From CAZUHB01 sp964620445 (GTDB taxonomy: Bacteria; Planctomycetota; B15-G4; CAYZWU01): DNA of 64,000 nucleotides. Below, piece by piece: positions 35,531-44,972 of this stretch. The first letter of the stretch is position 1. The number at the start of each line of letters is the position of its first letter. The position numbers were made by a program, and so were the translations under genes. The notes below the pieces were generated by a model. The model saw nothing but the letters and a program-made list of their open reading frames with translations, did not search any database and was not told the DNA's origin. The stretch spans positions 5,061 to 69,060 of the forward strand of contig CAZUHB010000035.1 of assembly GCA_964620445.1 (NCBI GenBank), written 5' to 3'.

Positions 35531-35544
35531 GAATAGCGCTATTC
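35531..35544. promoter_or_regulatory. 14-bp perfect palindrome upstream of efflux operon
   Basis: GAATAGCGCTATTC is a perfect dyad in the 194-bp divergent region between the sulfatase-like gene and the efflux adaptor gene, 70 bp before the latter's ATG. An operator for a dimeric repressor is plausible; no regulator gene is adjacent. Confidence 0.45.
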
Positions 35545-35613
35545 TATCAGCGTTCTCCGTCAAAAGGACATTCACTTGCATGAGCGAGATTTCTCTTCCT
35601 GGATGAATTTTCC

Positions 35614-36981
35614 ATGCTTATTGCCGTTCGCATCGTTCTCGCCCTGATCCTGATCGCCGCCGGCGTGGGCGGCTATCAGTTCGTCTGCGCCATGAAGAAG
35701 CCGCCCGCCCAGTCCGCGGCCGGCGAGATCGCATTGAGGGTCCAGGCAACCACTTTGCGCGCCGAGGATCTGCCCGTTTCCCTGCGCGGTTACGGGACGG
35801 TCCGGGCGCGCGACCGCGTCAACCTGAGTGCAGAGGTGGGCGGAATGATCGTCGCGATCCATCCGCGCCTCGAGACGGGCGAGATCATCCTCGCGGGAGA
35901 TCTGCTCTTCAAGGTCGATCCGCGTACTTACGCCCTGCGCCTCGAGCAGGCCAAGGCTGACATCGAACGGCTCGAGGCCCAGATCGACCGGATCGACCAG
36001 CAGCAGACGAACGACAAGCGCCGCCTCGAGCTGAGCCGCCGCTCGCGCGACCTGGCCGCGTCCGAGTTCGACAGGGTGTCCCGCCTTCTCGAGGAAAACA
36101 ACGTGGGAAGCCGTTCGTCGGTGGAACACGCCGAACGCACCCTTACCCAGGCCGAGGAGCTCGTTGTCGCTCTCGAAAACGCCCTCGCCGTCTACCCGCT
36201 TCAGCTCAAGGAAACGGAGGCCGCTCTGACAGCCTCCACGGTGGCGCGCGACAGCGCCGCGCTCGACCTGGAGCGGACCACGGTCAGGGCGCCCTTCGAC
36301 GCCCGCCTGGAAGAGGTCTCTCTCGAGATGAATCAGATCGTCGCTCCCGGGCAACGGTTGCTGACCGTCGTCGATGATTCGATTCTCGAGATCCCCGTCT
36401 CGCTCGACAGCCGCGAGATGGCCCGTTGGTTTCCCTTCGGCGACCGGATCGGGAGCGGCGCGGGAGAGAACGATGCCGCGGGGTGGTACGCGCCCCTCGC
36501 TTCCGATTCGGAGGTCGACATCCACTGGGCCGAGAACCGGGCTTGCGCCTGGAAGGGCCGCCTGTCGCGGGTGGAGCGTTTCAACGCGGCCACGAGCACC
36601 ACCATGGTGATCGTCGAGATCGTCGAGCCGATCGTCGATCGGGAGGGCGCGGCATCTCCCGTGGACTCTTCCCTGGCGATCGTGGAAGGGATGTTCTGCG
36701 AGGTCAACATCCCGGGCAAAATCGCGAAGGACGTGTTCCGTGCGCCGGCCGAGGCGGTGAGCCACGAAAATACGGTCATCCTCGCCAAGCAGGACGGCGA
36801 CCTGGAGCGTCTCGAGACAGTGCCTGTCACCATCGTGTACAGAAGCGTCCGCGATGTCTTCGTGCGCGGCGCCCTGAACGACGGTGACATCCTCGTCGTC
36901 ACCAGGCTGGCCAATCCTGTTGAAAACACCTTGCTCGAAGTCTCCCTCGTGCCCGAAGTCGCGGCAGGTGATCGTCGATGA
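35614..36981 (+). CDS. RND efflux periplasmic adaptor subunit
   Basis: The 455-residue membrane-fusion protein links an inner-membrane RND pump to an outer-membrane channel. It has one N-terminal membrane anchor, a lipoyl/barrel-sandwich half-motif (LSAEVGGMIVAIHPRLETGE), a long coiled-coil hairpin (~residues 105-215, LEQAKADIERLEAQIDRIDQ onward), the second lipoyl half (LERTTVRAPFDARLEEVSLE) and beta-barrel and membrane-proximal domains. It is longer than average because of an insert around residues 270-300. It overlaps the RND pump gene by four bases, forming a tight operon adaptor-pump-channel. Confidence 0.92.
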   Translation: MLIAVRIVLALILIAAGVGGYQFVCAMKKPPAQSAAGEIALRVQATTLRAEDLPVSLRGYGTVRARDRVNLSAEVGGMIVAIHPRLETGEIILAGDLLFKVDPRTYALRLEQAKADIERLEAQIDRIDQQQTNDKRRLELSRRSRDLAASEFDRVSRLLEENNVGSRSSVEHAERTLTQAEELVVALENALAVYPLQLKETEAALTASTVARDSAALDLERTTVRAPFDARLEEVSLEMNQIVAPGQRLLTVVDDSILEIPVSLDSREMARWFPFGDRIGSGAGENDAAGWYAPLASDSEVDIHWAENRACAWKGRLSRVERFNAATSTTMVIVEIVEPIVDREGAASPVDSSLAIVEGMFCEVNIPGKIAKDVFRAPAEAVSHENTVILAKQDGDLERLETVPVTIVYRSVRDVFVRGALNDGDILVVTRLANPVENTLLEVSLVPEVAAGDRR

Positions 36982-39900
36982 AATCCCTGATCAACATCAT
37001 GGCGCGGAACAACATTTTCGCCAACCTGCTCATGATCATCATCCTCGCGAGCGGGATCTTCGGCGTGGCGTCGATGAACAGGGAGTTCTTCCCCAACATC
37101 TCCTTCGACATGGTGCAGATCAACATGCTCTACCCCGGCGCCACGCCGGCCGAGATCGAGGAGGGCATCTGCCAGCGCCTCGAGGAAGCGGTCGAGGGGA
37201 TCGAGGGGATCAAGAAGTTCCACACCACCGCTCTCGAGGGCGTGGGCATGGGATTCGCCGAGGTCGACGACGGCGCCGACGAGCAGAAGGTCCTCGACGA
37301 TATTCGCGCCGAGATCAGCGCGGTCCCCACCTTCCCCGTGGACGCGGAAAAACCGGTCGTCTCCCTCCTCACCCACCGGTCGACGGTTTGCCGGATCTGT
37401 CTCTGCGGCGATCTGCCCCAGAAGCAGCTCAAGGAAAAGGCCGAGGAGATCAAGGACGACCTCCTCCGCATTCCGAAAATCTCGCAGGCGGCGATCAGCG
37501 GCATCCCCGACTACGAGATTTCGATCGAGGTTTCCGAGGAGCGGCTGCGTTCCTTTGGCATCACCTTCGACGAGGTGGCTGCCAAGGTGCGGCGGGAGTG
37601 CCTCAACCTTCCCGGCGGATTCTTGCGCACCGATTCGGAGCAGTTCAAGATCCGCGCCATGGGCCGCCGTTACCGGGGCGAGGAGTTCGCCGACCTGGTG
37701 GTGGTCACCCGGCCGGACGGAACGCTGATCCGCCTCGACCGCATCGCCGAGATCAAGGACGGATTCGAGGAAGACCCGATGCTCGGGTACTTCAACGGCA
37801 AACGGGCCGCCCTCATCGCGGTGTACAAGACCTGGGAAGAGGATGCCCTCGCCATCTCCGAGGCGGTCGACCGCTTCCTCGAGGAAAAGAATCCCACCCT
37901 TCCGCCGGGGCTCACGCTGACCAAATGGGGCGACACTTCCGAGGCGATCCGCGACCGGATCGACCTGCTGCTCAAGAACGGACAGATCGGGCTCGGTCTC
38001 GTCTTCTTCCTGCTCTGGATCTTCCTCGGGTTCAAGCTCGGCTTCTGGGTCGCCATGGGGATTCCGATCTCGCTCCTCGGCGGCATGGCGGTCGCCGCCG
38101 CCCACGACAAATCGATCAACATGATCAGCCTTTTCGGCCTGATCATGGTGCTCGGCATCATCGTCGACGACGCGATCGTGGTGGGTGAATCGATCTCGCT
38201 CCACCGCCGCCAGGGCAAGAGCGCCCTGCGGGCCTCAATCGACGGAACGCTCGAGGTCTTCTGGCCGGTGGTGGCCGCGGTGTGCACCTCCATCGCCGCG
38301 TTCCTTCCCCTGTTCTGGATCTCGGGCATCATGGGAAAGTTCATCGCCCTGCTGCCCATGGTGGTCGTGGCCGCTCTGATCGTTTCCCTCGTGGAGTGTT
38401 TCTTCCTCCTCCCCGCTCACCTGAACCACCTGGCCAAACCGGGAGTGCCGCCGATCGCCGATGGACGGAAGGTCTCCGTCGTCAGCCGGATCAGGCTCGC
38501 CATGTTCCGCTTCCGCGACTGGATGGAGCGGTTCGAGGAGGGCATCGTGCAGCGCGTCTACGCACCCTGCGTGCGCTTCGTGATCGGGTGGCGTTACGTG
38601 GCTCTCGCCTCGACGATCACCGTCATTTTTATCATGGCCGGGGTGTGCACGATCGTCAAGTTCGTCATGTTTCCCGACGCGGACAACGATACGCTCACCG
38701 TGCGGGCCGAGTTCCCCGACGGCACACCGATCGCCACCACCTGCGACACGATCAAGAAGCTCGAAGAGGGCCTCCGCCGCGTCGAGGAACAGACCGAAAC
38801 CGTGTCGGGCGATCCACTCGTTCGCAACGTCTACTCCGTCGCGGGCGCTCATTCGGGCTACGTCGACATCAAGGGCGCCCAGTACTGCGAGATCACCGTG
38901 GACCTGCTCCCCTCGGAGGAGAGGGGCGTCTATTTCAAGGATATCAATCTCGCCTGGGAGAAGTCGGTCGGTACGGTCGAAGGCGCGCTCAGCGTCAAGT
39001 ACGGCAGTGTCGAACACGGCCCGCCCGGCAAGGATATCGAGATCTGGCTGCTCGGCGAAGACTACGACATGCTTCTCGCCGCCTCGGACGAACTCCAGGC
39101 GCGTCTCGCCAAGTTCAAGGGGGTCTACGAAATCGAGGACGATTACCGCCCCGGCAAGACCGAGCTGCGCATCACCCTGAAACCGCTCGCTTATTCTCTC
39201 GGGCTCACCCTCGACGATGTGGGCCGCCAGCTGCGTCAGGGCTACTACGGCGCCGAACCGGTTCGCATCCAGCGCGGTCGCGACGACGTACGCATCAAGG
39301 TGCGCTACCCGCTCGACGAACGGAGCTCCCTCGCCGATCTCGAGTCGATCCGGATTCGAACACGCGCCGGCGACGAGGTGCCCTTCGTCTCCGTGGCTGA
39401 CGTGGAGTTCACCAAAGGACTGGCGAGCGTGAACCGCAAGGACGGAAAGCGGCGCGTGTCGGTGACGGCCGAAACCGCCCCGGGTGAGGCCAATGCGCGC
39501 GAGGTGATCATGGAGCTGCAGGCCGGCTTCTTACCCGAGCTGCAGCGGCAGAATCCCGGGCTCGTCTGCACGATCGAGGGTGAGCAGCAGGATTCGCGCG
39601 AATCGATGGAGAGCCTTCTCTACGGGTTCGTTCTGGCGATCATGCTCATCTACCTTATCCTGTCCACGATTTTCAGGTCCTATCTCCAGCCGCTGCTCAT
39701 CCTCTTCACCGTGCCTCTCGGGCTCGTGGGTGCGCTTCTGGGCCACCTGTTCCTCGGCATCGACGTGACCATGATGAGTCTCTTCGGCATGGTGGCGCTC
39801 ACCGGAATCGTGGTGAACGACGCGATCGTACTCATGGAGTGCGTCAACCAGAAAGTCGCCGCGGGCATACCCTTCCTGGACGCCCTCGTCGAGGGTGGCT

Positions 39901-40187
39901 GCCGTCGCTTCCGGGCGATCATGCTCACCTCGCTCACCACATGCGCCGGGCTCTTCCCGATCATCACGGAGAAGAGCGTGCAGGCCCAGTACCTGATTCC
40001 GATGGCGCTGTCGATCGCGTCCGGGGTGGTTGCCGCCACGCTGCTCACATTGTTCCTCCTTCCCTGTCTTCTGGCAGCGCTCAACGACGTGCGCCTCTTC
40101 TTTCGCTGGGCGATTTCCGGGAACTGGATGCCGCGCGAAGAGGTGGAGCCGGCAAGAAAAAGGTTCGAAAACAATGACCTTGCGTGA
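36978..40187 (+). CDS. RND-family efflux permease (AcrB/MexB-like)
   Basis: The 1069-residue inner-membrane pump exports small molecules using the proton gradient. It has the usual twelve helices and two large periplasmic loops. Proton-relay residues are visible in TM4 (GIIVDDAIVVGESI), and the second half has GIVVNDAIVLMECVNQ in TM10. FYPNISF-like entry sequence REFFPNISFDMVQINMLYPG and PAEIEEGICQRLEEAVEGIE follow TM1. Substrate (drug, metal or lipid) is not readable; absence of heavy-metal signatures favours the hydrophobic/amphiphilic family. It overlaps tolC by 14 bp. Confidence 0.95.
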   Translation: MKSLINIMARNNIFANLLMIIILASGIFGVASMNREFFPNISFDMVQINMLYPGATPAEIEEGICQRLEEAVEGIEGIKKFHTTALEGVGMGFAEVDDGADEQKVLDDIRAEISAVPTFPVDAEKPVVSLLTHRSTVCRICLCGDLPQKQLKEKAEEIKDDLLRIPKISQAAISGIPDYEISIEVSEERLRSFGITFDEVAAKVRRECLNLPGGFLRTDSEQFKIRAMGRRYRGEEFADLVVVTRPDGTLIRLDRIAEIKDGFEEDPMLGYFNGKRAALIAVYKTWEEDALAISEAVDRFLEEKNPTLPPGLTLTKWGDTSEAIRDRIDLLLKNGQIGLGLVFFLLWIFLGFKLGFWVAMGIPISLLGGMAVAAAHDKSINMISLFGLIMVLGIIVDDAIVVGESISLHRRQGKSALRASIDGTLEVFWPVVAAVCTSIAAFLPLFWISGIMGKFIALLPMVVVAALIVSLVECFFLLPAHLNHLAKPGVPPIADGRKVSVVSRIRLAMFRFRDWMERFEEGIVQRVYAPCVRFVIGWRYVALASTITVIFIMAGVCTIVKFVMFPDADNDTLTVRAEFPDGTPIATTCDTIKKLEEGLRRVEEQTETVSGDPLVRNVYSVAGAHSGYVDIKGAQYCEITVDLLPSEERGVYFKDINLAWEKSVGTVEGALSVKYGSVEHGPPGKDIEIWLLGEDYDMLLAASDELQARLAKFKGVYEIEDDYRPGKTELRITLKPLAYSLGLTLDDVGRQLRQGYYGAEPVRIQRGRDDVRIKVRYPLDERSSLADLESIRIRTRAGDEVPFVSVADVEFTKGLASVNRKDGKRRVSVTAETAPGEANAREVIMELQAGFLPELQRQNPGLVCTIEGEQQDSRESMESLLYGFVLAIMLIYLILSTIFRSYLQPLLILFTVPLGLVGALLGHLFLGIDVTMMSLFGMVALTGIVVNDAIVLMECVNQKVAAGIPFLDALVEGGCRRFRAIMLTSLTTCAGLFPIITEKSVQAQYLIPMALSIASGVVAATLLTLFLLPCLLAALNDVRLFFRWAISGNWMPREEVEPARKRFENNDLA

Positions 40188-41819
40188 TGCAACGATAACG
40201 GTCGCCGCGCTGCTCTTCGCCTGCTGGGTGCATTCCGGATGTGCGACGCACAATGGCACTGCGCAGGAAGGGTCTGAAAGCCGACCGGTCACGTCTGAAG
40301 ATGCCGACCTTCCGGTCGAAGATGCCGACCTTCCGGTCGAAGATGCCGACCNNNNNNNNNNNNNNNNNNNNNNNNNNNNNNNNNNNNNNNNNNNNNNNNN
40401 NNNNNNNNNNNNNNNNNNNNNNNNNNNNNNNNNNNNNNNNNNNNNNNNNNNGAAGATGCCGACCTTCCGGTCGAAGATGCCGACCTTCCGGTCGAAGATG
40501 CCGACCTTCCGGTCGAAGATGCCGACCCCCACCCCTTTGGGCAGGCGGAGAGCATCGTTCTTCCCGAGCCCCTCACTGTTGCGGCCGCGGCCCGCATCGC
40601 CCTGGAACGAAGCCCCAACCTCCTCGCTGCCCGGTCGAGAATCACCGCTGCCAACGAAGCTGTTTCCCAGGTGCGGGCCGGCTACTATCCGTCGCTCGAT
40701 CTCAGCGGTGGTGTTTCTCGCACCCGTCAAAGCCTGCAAGCCTTCAACATTCCCGGATTCGCGGGTACGAACCGGTACACGACCTACTCTGCTTCGTTGT
40801 CAGCCGACTGGATTCTGTTCGACGGGCTCGCCCGCGAGGCGCGCGTGGCGGGCCGCGAGGCCGATGTGCTCCAGAGCCTGGCGGCCTTCGAAGATGTTCA
40901 GCGCCTTCTGATTCAGTCGGTCGAGCTCGCCTACAACAACGCGCTTCTCGCCCAGGAGTCGATCCGCACGGCCGACGCCGACGCCGCGTTCAACGAAGCC
41001 TTGCTCGAAGAGACGCGCGTCAAGGTCGAGGCGGGGCAGGCGGCTCTCAGCGAGCGTCTCAACTTCGAGATCCGTCTCAACACGGCGCAGAGCCAGCTCG
41101 TCACGGCGCGCGGCGAGTTGCGCCTGGCGCTGACCGTTCTGGCCGAGTTGATGGGCCTTCCCGAATCGATTCCGATCGATCGGCTCCGACTCGGACCTCT
41201 GGACCGGGAAGTCAGCGAAACGGCCGGTCCGCCCGTCGAGATTGAAGAAGTGGCTTACGCGCTGAGGCACAGGCCCGACCTGGAAGCGCTCCGGCACGCC
41301 ATCACCGCATCGAAGGCCGGCCTCGATGAGGCGGAAGCGGCCAATCTCCCCACCCTTTTCGCGCGGGGAAGCTACGGTTACCAGCGCAACGCCAACGCTC
41401 ATTTCGACGACAACGATCTGACCATGACCGGCAGCCTCAATCTCGCCTGGAACCTCTTCAGCGGATTCTCGGATGCAGCCGCACGGCGGGCGGCCGGCGC
41501 TCTGACCGACGAGGCGCGCAGGAATCTCGCCGCGCGCTGGCTCTCGGTGATCAGCGAGGTGCGCCAGGCGGTGACCCAGGTCGGAACCGCACGCGAGCAG
41601 CTCGCACTCAGGCGGAAAAACTACGAGCTCACTCTCGAGACACGCGATCTCGTTCACAAGGAGTACAGGGCCGGCCAGGCATCGTTGGTGCGCCTGAACG
41701 AAGCCCAGCGGGATTTGACCGAGGCGGACGCTCTTTTTTCACGAGCGCGGATCGGACTCCGCTACTCGATCGAACACCTGAATGCGGTCACGGCGCGCAA
41801 CCTGGTCTCCAGAAGATAA
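40174..41819 (+). CDS. TolC-family outer membrane efflux channel, interrupted by repeat array and gap
   Basis: The gene starts at ATG 40174 inside the pump gene's end, with a lipobox HSGC. The OEP core follows: LTVAAAARIALERSPNLLAA, VRAGYYPSLDLSGGVSRT, VELAYNNALLAQESIRTADA and TKYLYFR-like repeat VKVEAGQAALSERLNFEI. Between the signal and the core sits a 21-bp repeat array that reads as EDADLPV heptads on both sides of a 100-N gap. The frame shifts across the placeholder, but both flanks encode the same heptad, so the real gene is almost certainly open; the gap should be 8 nt plus a multiple of 21. The array adds a flexible acidic segment after the lipidated Cys. The core closes the efflux operon. 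Confidence 0.9.
40297..40527. repeat. tandem repeat array A, 21-bp unit, in-frame in tolC
   Basis: Units at 40297-40317 and 40318-40338, partial to 40351, then N; after the gap, units at 40452, 40473 and 40494 and a partial to 40527. Each unit contains GGTCGAAGATGCCGACC (arms GGTCG/CGACC, 7-nt core) plus TTCC. Encodes EDADLPV repeatedly on the + strand. Confidence 0.95.
40352..40451. other. assembly gap of 100 N inside array A
   Basis: Exactly 100 N with the same 21-bp repeat on both sides. The placeholder length breaks the reading frame of tolC artificially. Confidence 0.98.
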
Positions 41820-41823
41820 AACT

Positions 41824-41924
41824 GTCGAAAACGCCCGACCTGCGGTCGAAAACGCCCGACCTGCGGTCGAAAACGCCCGACCTGCGGTCGAAAACGCCCG
41901 ACCTGTGGTCGAAAACACCGATTT
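41824..41924. repeat. tandem repeat array B, 21-bp unit, directly after tolC
   Basis: Four complete 21-bp units (41824, 41845, 41866, 41887; the last with one change) and a degenerate partial copy to about 41924, starting four bases after the tolC stop. Each unit holds GGTCGAAAACGCCCGACC (arms GGTCG/CGACC, 8-nt core) plus TGC. It is non-coding here. The remaining spacer to 42055 shows no other feature. Confidence 0.95.
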
Positions 41925-42055
41925 GAATTGACTCCCCTCCCCCCCGTCGTGTTCAATGGCGGCGCGAAATATTTCGCAGCCAGCCACGGCTGGCCGGTTG
42001 TCCAAGGATTGCTCTGAAATCGCCGAAAACCTGTTGCCTTGGGGGTTTCCTGATA

Positions 42056-43429
<1,374 letters not shown>

Positions 43430-43435
43430 AAGAAA

Positions 43436-43502
43436 TGTTCCCGGAACGATTCCTCCAGTTTTTATTCCGGGAATAAAAACTGGAGGAATCGTTCCGGGAA
43501 CA
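43436..43502. repeat. 67-nt perfect palindrome
   Basis: Bases 43436-43468 are the exact reverse complement of 43470-43502, with a single central G at 43469. Within it, three smaller dyads of the form (A/G)TTCC-N-GGAA(C/T) are centred at 43442, 43469 and 43496, exactly 27 bp apart. It lies 6 bp after the response-regulator stop and 15 bp before tRNA-Met. There is no T run, so it is not a standard terminator; in RNA it would make a ~32-bp stem. Confidence 0.95.
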
Positions 43503-43517
43503 GTAAATTACCAGACA

Positions 43518-43594
43518 GGGCCCGTAGCTCAATCGGTTGGAGCAACGGTCTCATAAACCGTCGGTTCTGGGTTCGAGTCCCAGCGGGCCCACCA
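43518..43594 (+). tRNA. tRNA-Met (anticodon CAT), CCA encoded
   Basis: The 77-nt gene forms a full cloverleaf: acceptor GGGCCCG/CGGGCCC, D arm GCTC-AATCGGTTG-GAGC, anticodon stem ACGGT/ACCGT around loop CTCATAA (anticodon CAT), T arm CTGGG-TTCGAGT-CCCAG, discriminator A and an encoded CCA end. The paired first base pair and AATCGGTTG D loop suit an elongator methionine tRNA; a lysidine-modified tRNA-Ile2 shares CAT and cannot be fully excluded. Confidence 0.93.
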
Positions 43595-43680
43595 GAGAAT
43601 CAGACGCCGGCAGTCGAAAGACCCCGGCGTTTTTTGATGTCGTCCAGTCAACGAAAGGCGATCGGTCCCAGCGGAGCCGT

Positions 43681-44433
43681 GTGAAGCACAGGATGGTCAA
43701 GAAGCTTCGGCGCGTCGATTCTTTCCTCGAGTCAGCCTATCGCTCCCCGGAGGCGGCTGATGAGTACTTCGCTCGTCACCGGAAGAGCCGAATCCGGCGG
43801 TTCGTGTCCCGCCGCGAAGCGCGCATCGTGATCGAACTGCTGCGCGAGGGTTTCGGCAAGGTCGCCGTCTTCGACCAGCAGGTCGCCGTCTTCGACCGAC
43901 AGGTCGCCGCACAGCGAACCGACACCGCCGTTCAGGGCCTCACCGCCCCGATTCTGGATGTGCCCTCCGGTGCGGGCCGGCTCACGGCACGCCTTCAGGA
44001 TGCCGGATTCGATCCGATCGCATGCGACAGCTCGATCGACATGATCCTGCGCGGCGTTGCGGCGGGAGCGATCGATTCGGACCGATGTCTTGCCGGCTCT
44101 GTATTCGCTCTTCCCTTCGGCCGCAATGCGTTCGCGGGCGGTGTCTGCGTCCGCTTCATGCACCATCTGGAAAGGGCCTCGCAGCGCAGGGAGGTTCTGA
44201 GCGAGATGCGCCGCGTCGTGAACGGCCCTGTCGTGGCCAGCGTCTGGAGCGGAACGAGTTTCCCGCGATTCAGGCGCGCGGTCAAGAGGGCCCTTGGAAG
44301 GAGACGATCGTCGCGATTCTGCATTCCGCTCCCGGAACTCCGCGAGGACGCGCGCAGGGCGGGGTGGCGCGTCGACAAGGTGCGCTACCTCTTCCCCTTC
44401 CTGGCCGAAACAGCTTATCTACTACTAATATAA
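43681..44433 (+). CDS. class I SAM-dependent methyltransferase with inserted heptad repeat
   Basis: The ~250-residue protein has an N-terminal helical region (LESAYRSPEAADEYFARHRK, SRREARIVIELLREGFG), then SAM-binding motif I ILDVPSGAGRLTARL, motif II with FDPIACDSSIDMI, SVFALPFGRNAFAGGVCVRF (motif IV) and MHHLERASQRREVLSEMRRV. The substrate is unknown. Directly before motif I the protein contains VAVFDQQVAVFDRQVA, encoded by a 21-bp tandem repeat; homologues would have a short loop there. Start: GTG 43681 has GGAG five bases upstream; ATG 43693 is the alternative. A longer frame beginning inside the tRNA gene is spurious. Confidence 0.8.
   Translation: MKHRMVKKLRRVDSFLESAYRSPEAADEYFARHRKSRIRRFVSRREARIVIELLREGFGKVAVFDQQVAVFDRQVAAQRTDTAVQGLTAPILDVPSGAGRLTARLQDAGFDPIACDSSIDMILRGVAAGAIDSDRCLAGSVFALPFGRNAFAGGVCVRFMHHLERASQRREVLSEMRRVVNGPVVASVWSGTSFPRFRRAVKRALGRRRSSRFCIPLPELREDARRAGWRVDKVRYLFPFLAETAYLLLI
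43860..43916. repeat. tandem repeat array C, 21-bp unit, in-frame in methyltransferase
   Basis: Two full units (43860-43880, 43881-43901) and a partial third. The shared core is GGTCGCCGTCTTCGACC (arms GGTCG/CGACC, 7-nt core) followed by AGCA or GACA. Encodes QVAVFDx heptads. Confidence 0.88.
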
Positions 44434-44597
44434 TTCCCGCTACCGATCGATTTTCTGCGGAATTTTTCGCACTGACCCAGCATAAAAACAAGGGCGACAG
44501 AACCGTCCATGGCGAAAAAAAAAGAACATCCGTCCTAATTCCCTATTTTTCAGACGTTAATACGACGCCTGCAAATCAAATTCAAAAAACCACAATC

Positions 44598-44612
44598 TGG
44601 CACCCCGTTTGC
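44598..44612 (+). promoter_or_regulatory. consensus sigma-54 (-24/-12) promoter
   Basis: TGGCAC-CCCGT-TTGC matches the sigma-54 consensus TGGCAC-N5-TTGC at all ten fixed positions and is followed by a T-rich stretch. With C44612 at -12, transcription would start near 44624. It was the only perfect match I noticed in the window and is intergenic. Confidence 0.8.
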
Positions 44613-44623
44613 TTTTTTTGAAT

Positions 44624-44797
44624 ACCGCACCGCGCAACTGACAAAACGACGAAGAGACAAGATACGTTCAGGTGCCTCCTGGATGAGGAAAAGAGAATGG
44701 CGGGCGTGCCGTCAACCTCTTTGGCCCTTCCTCGTCGAGAACGGTACGACTGATCGCAGGTAGGGAAGGCCGTGTTTTTCACGGCCTTCCTTTTTTT
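44624..44797 (+). ncRNA. putative sigma-54-dependent small RNA
   Basis: A ~174-nt transcript is bounded by the predicted sigma-54 start and an intrinsic terminator. It has no ORF with a ribosome-binding site. Its middle folds as nested stems: CGTTC (44665-44669) with GAACG (44739-44743); GATGAGGAA (44682-44690) with TTCCTCGTC (44728-44736, one G-U); an AAGAG/CTCTT stem, and an inner GGC/GCC hairpin. A 12-nt asymmetric bulge separates the first two stems. It is not recognisable as SRP, tmRNA or RNase P; a 6S-like irregular hairpin is conceivable. The setting resembles Qrr-type RNAs controlled by a sigma-54 response regulator. Confidence 0.5.
44764..44797 (+). terminator. Rho-independent terminator of the small RNA
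   Basis: GGAAGGCCGTG (44764-44774), 5-nt T-rich loop, CACGGCCTTCC (44780-44790), then seven T residues. An 11-bp perfect GC-rich stem. Confidence 0.92.
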
Positions 44798-44854
44798 GTT
44801 TTCCCCCGGTGCGGAGTGTTTGTCCTGCTCTTGAACAGACTCTGCCCGTCGTCG

Positions 44855-44883
44855 TTGACTTCGTGTTCTTCGGCCATTAGAAT
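44855..44883 (+). promoter_or_regulatory. sigma-70-type promoter of the fumarase operon
   Basis: TTGACT, 17-bp spacer, TAGAAT: near-consensus -35 and -10 elements, about 90 bp before the fumarase alpha start and downstream of the previous terminator. Confidence 0.6.
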
Positions 44884-44972
44884 CGCTCGAAATTCACGGT
44901 AGCGAACCTCCATGCCCCGGTATGGTTAATTGCACTCCTGAACTTTTTATTTCAAAAGGATCTCAGAAAACC

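Larger units (their letters stand above)
44434..44972. other. 539-bp intergenic region with regulatory content
   Basis: No supportable CDS. It contains, in order, an AT-rich stretch, a consensus sigma-54 promoter, a structured RNA with terminator and a sigma-70-type promoter for the fumarase genes, each listed separately. Confidence 0.8.

Noticed and set aside
40030..40911. Frames running through the N gap in other phases
   Set aside because: Artefacts of the 100-N placeholder; only the frame giving EDADLPV heptads on both flanks links the lipobox to the TolC core.
43537..43680. Upstream extension of the methyltransferase frame
   Set aside because: It begins inside the tRNA-Met gene; GTG 43681 with GGAG is the realistic start.
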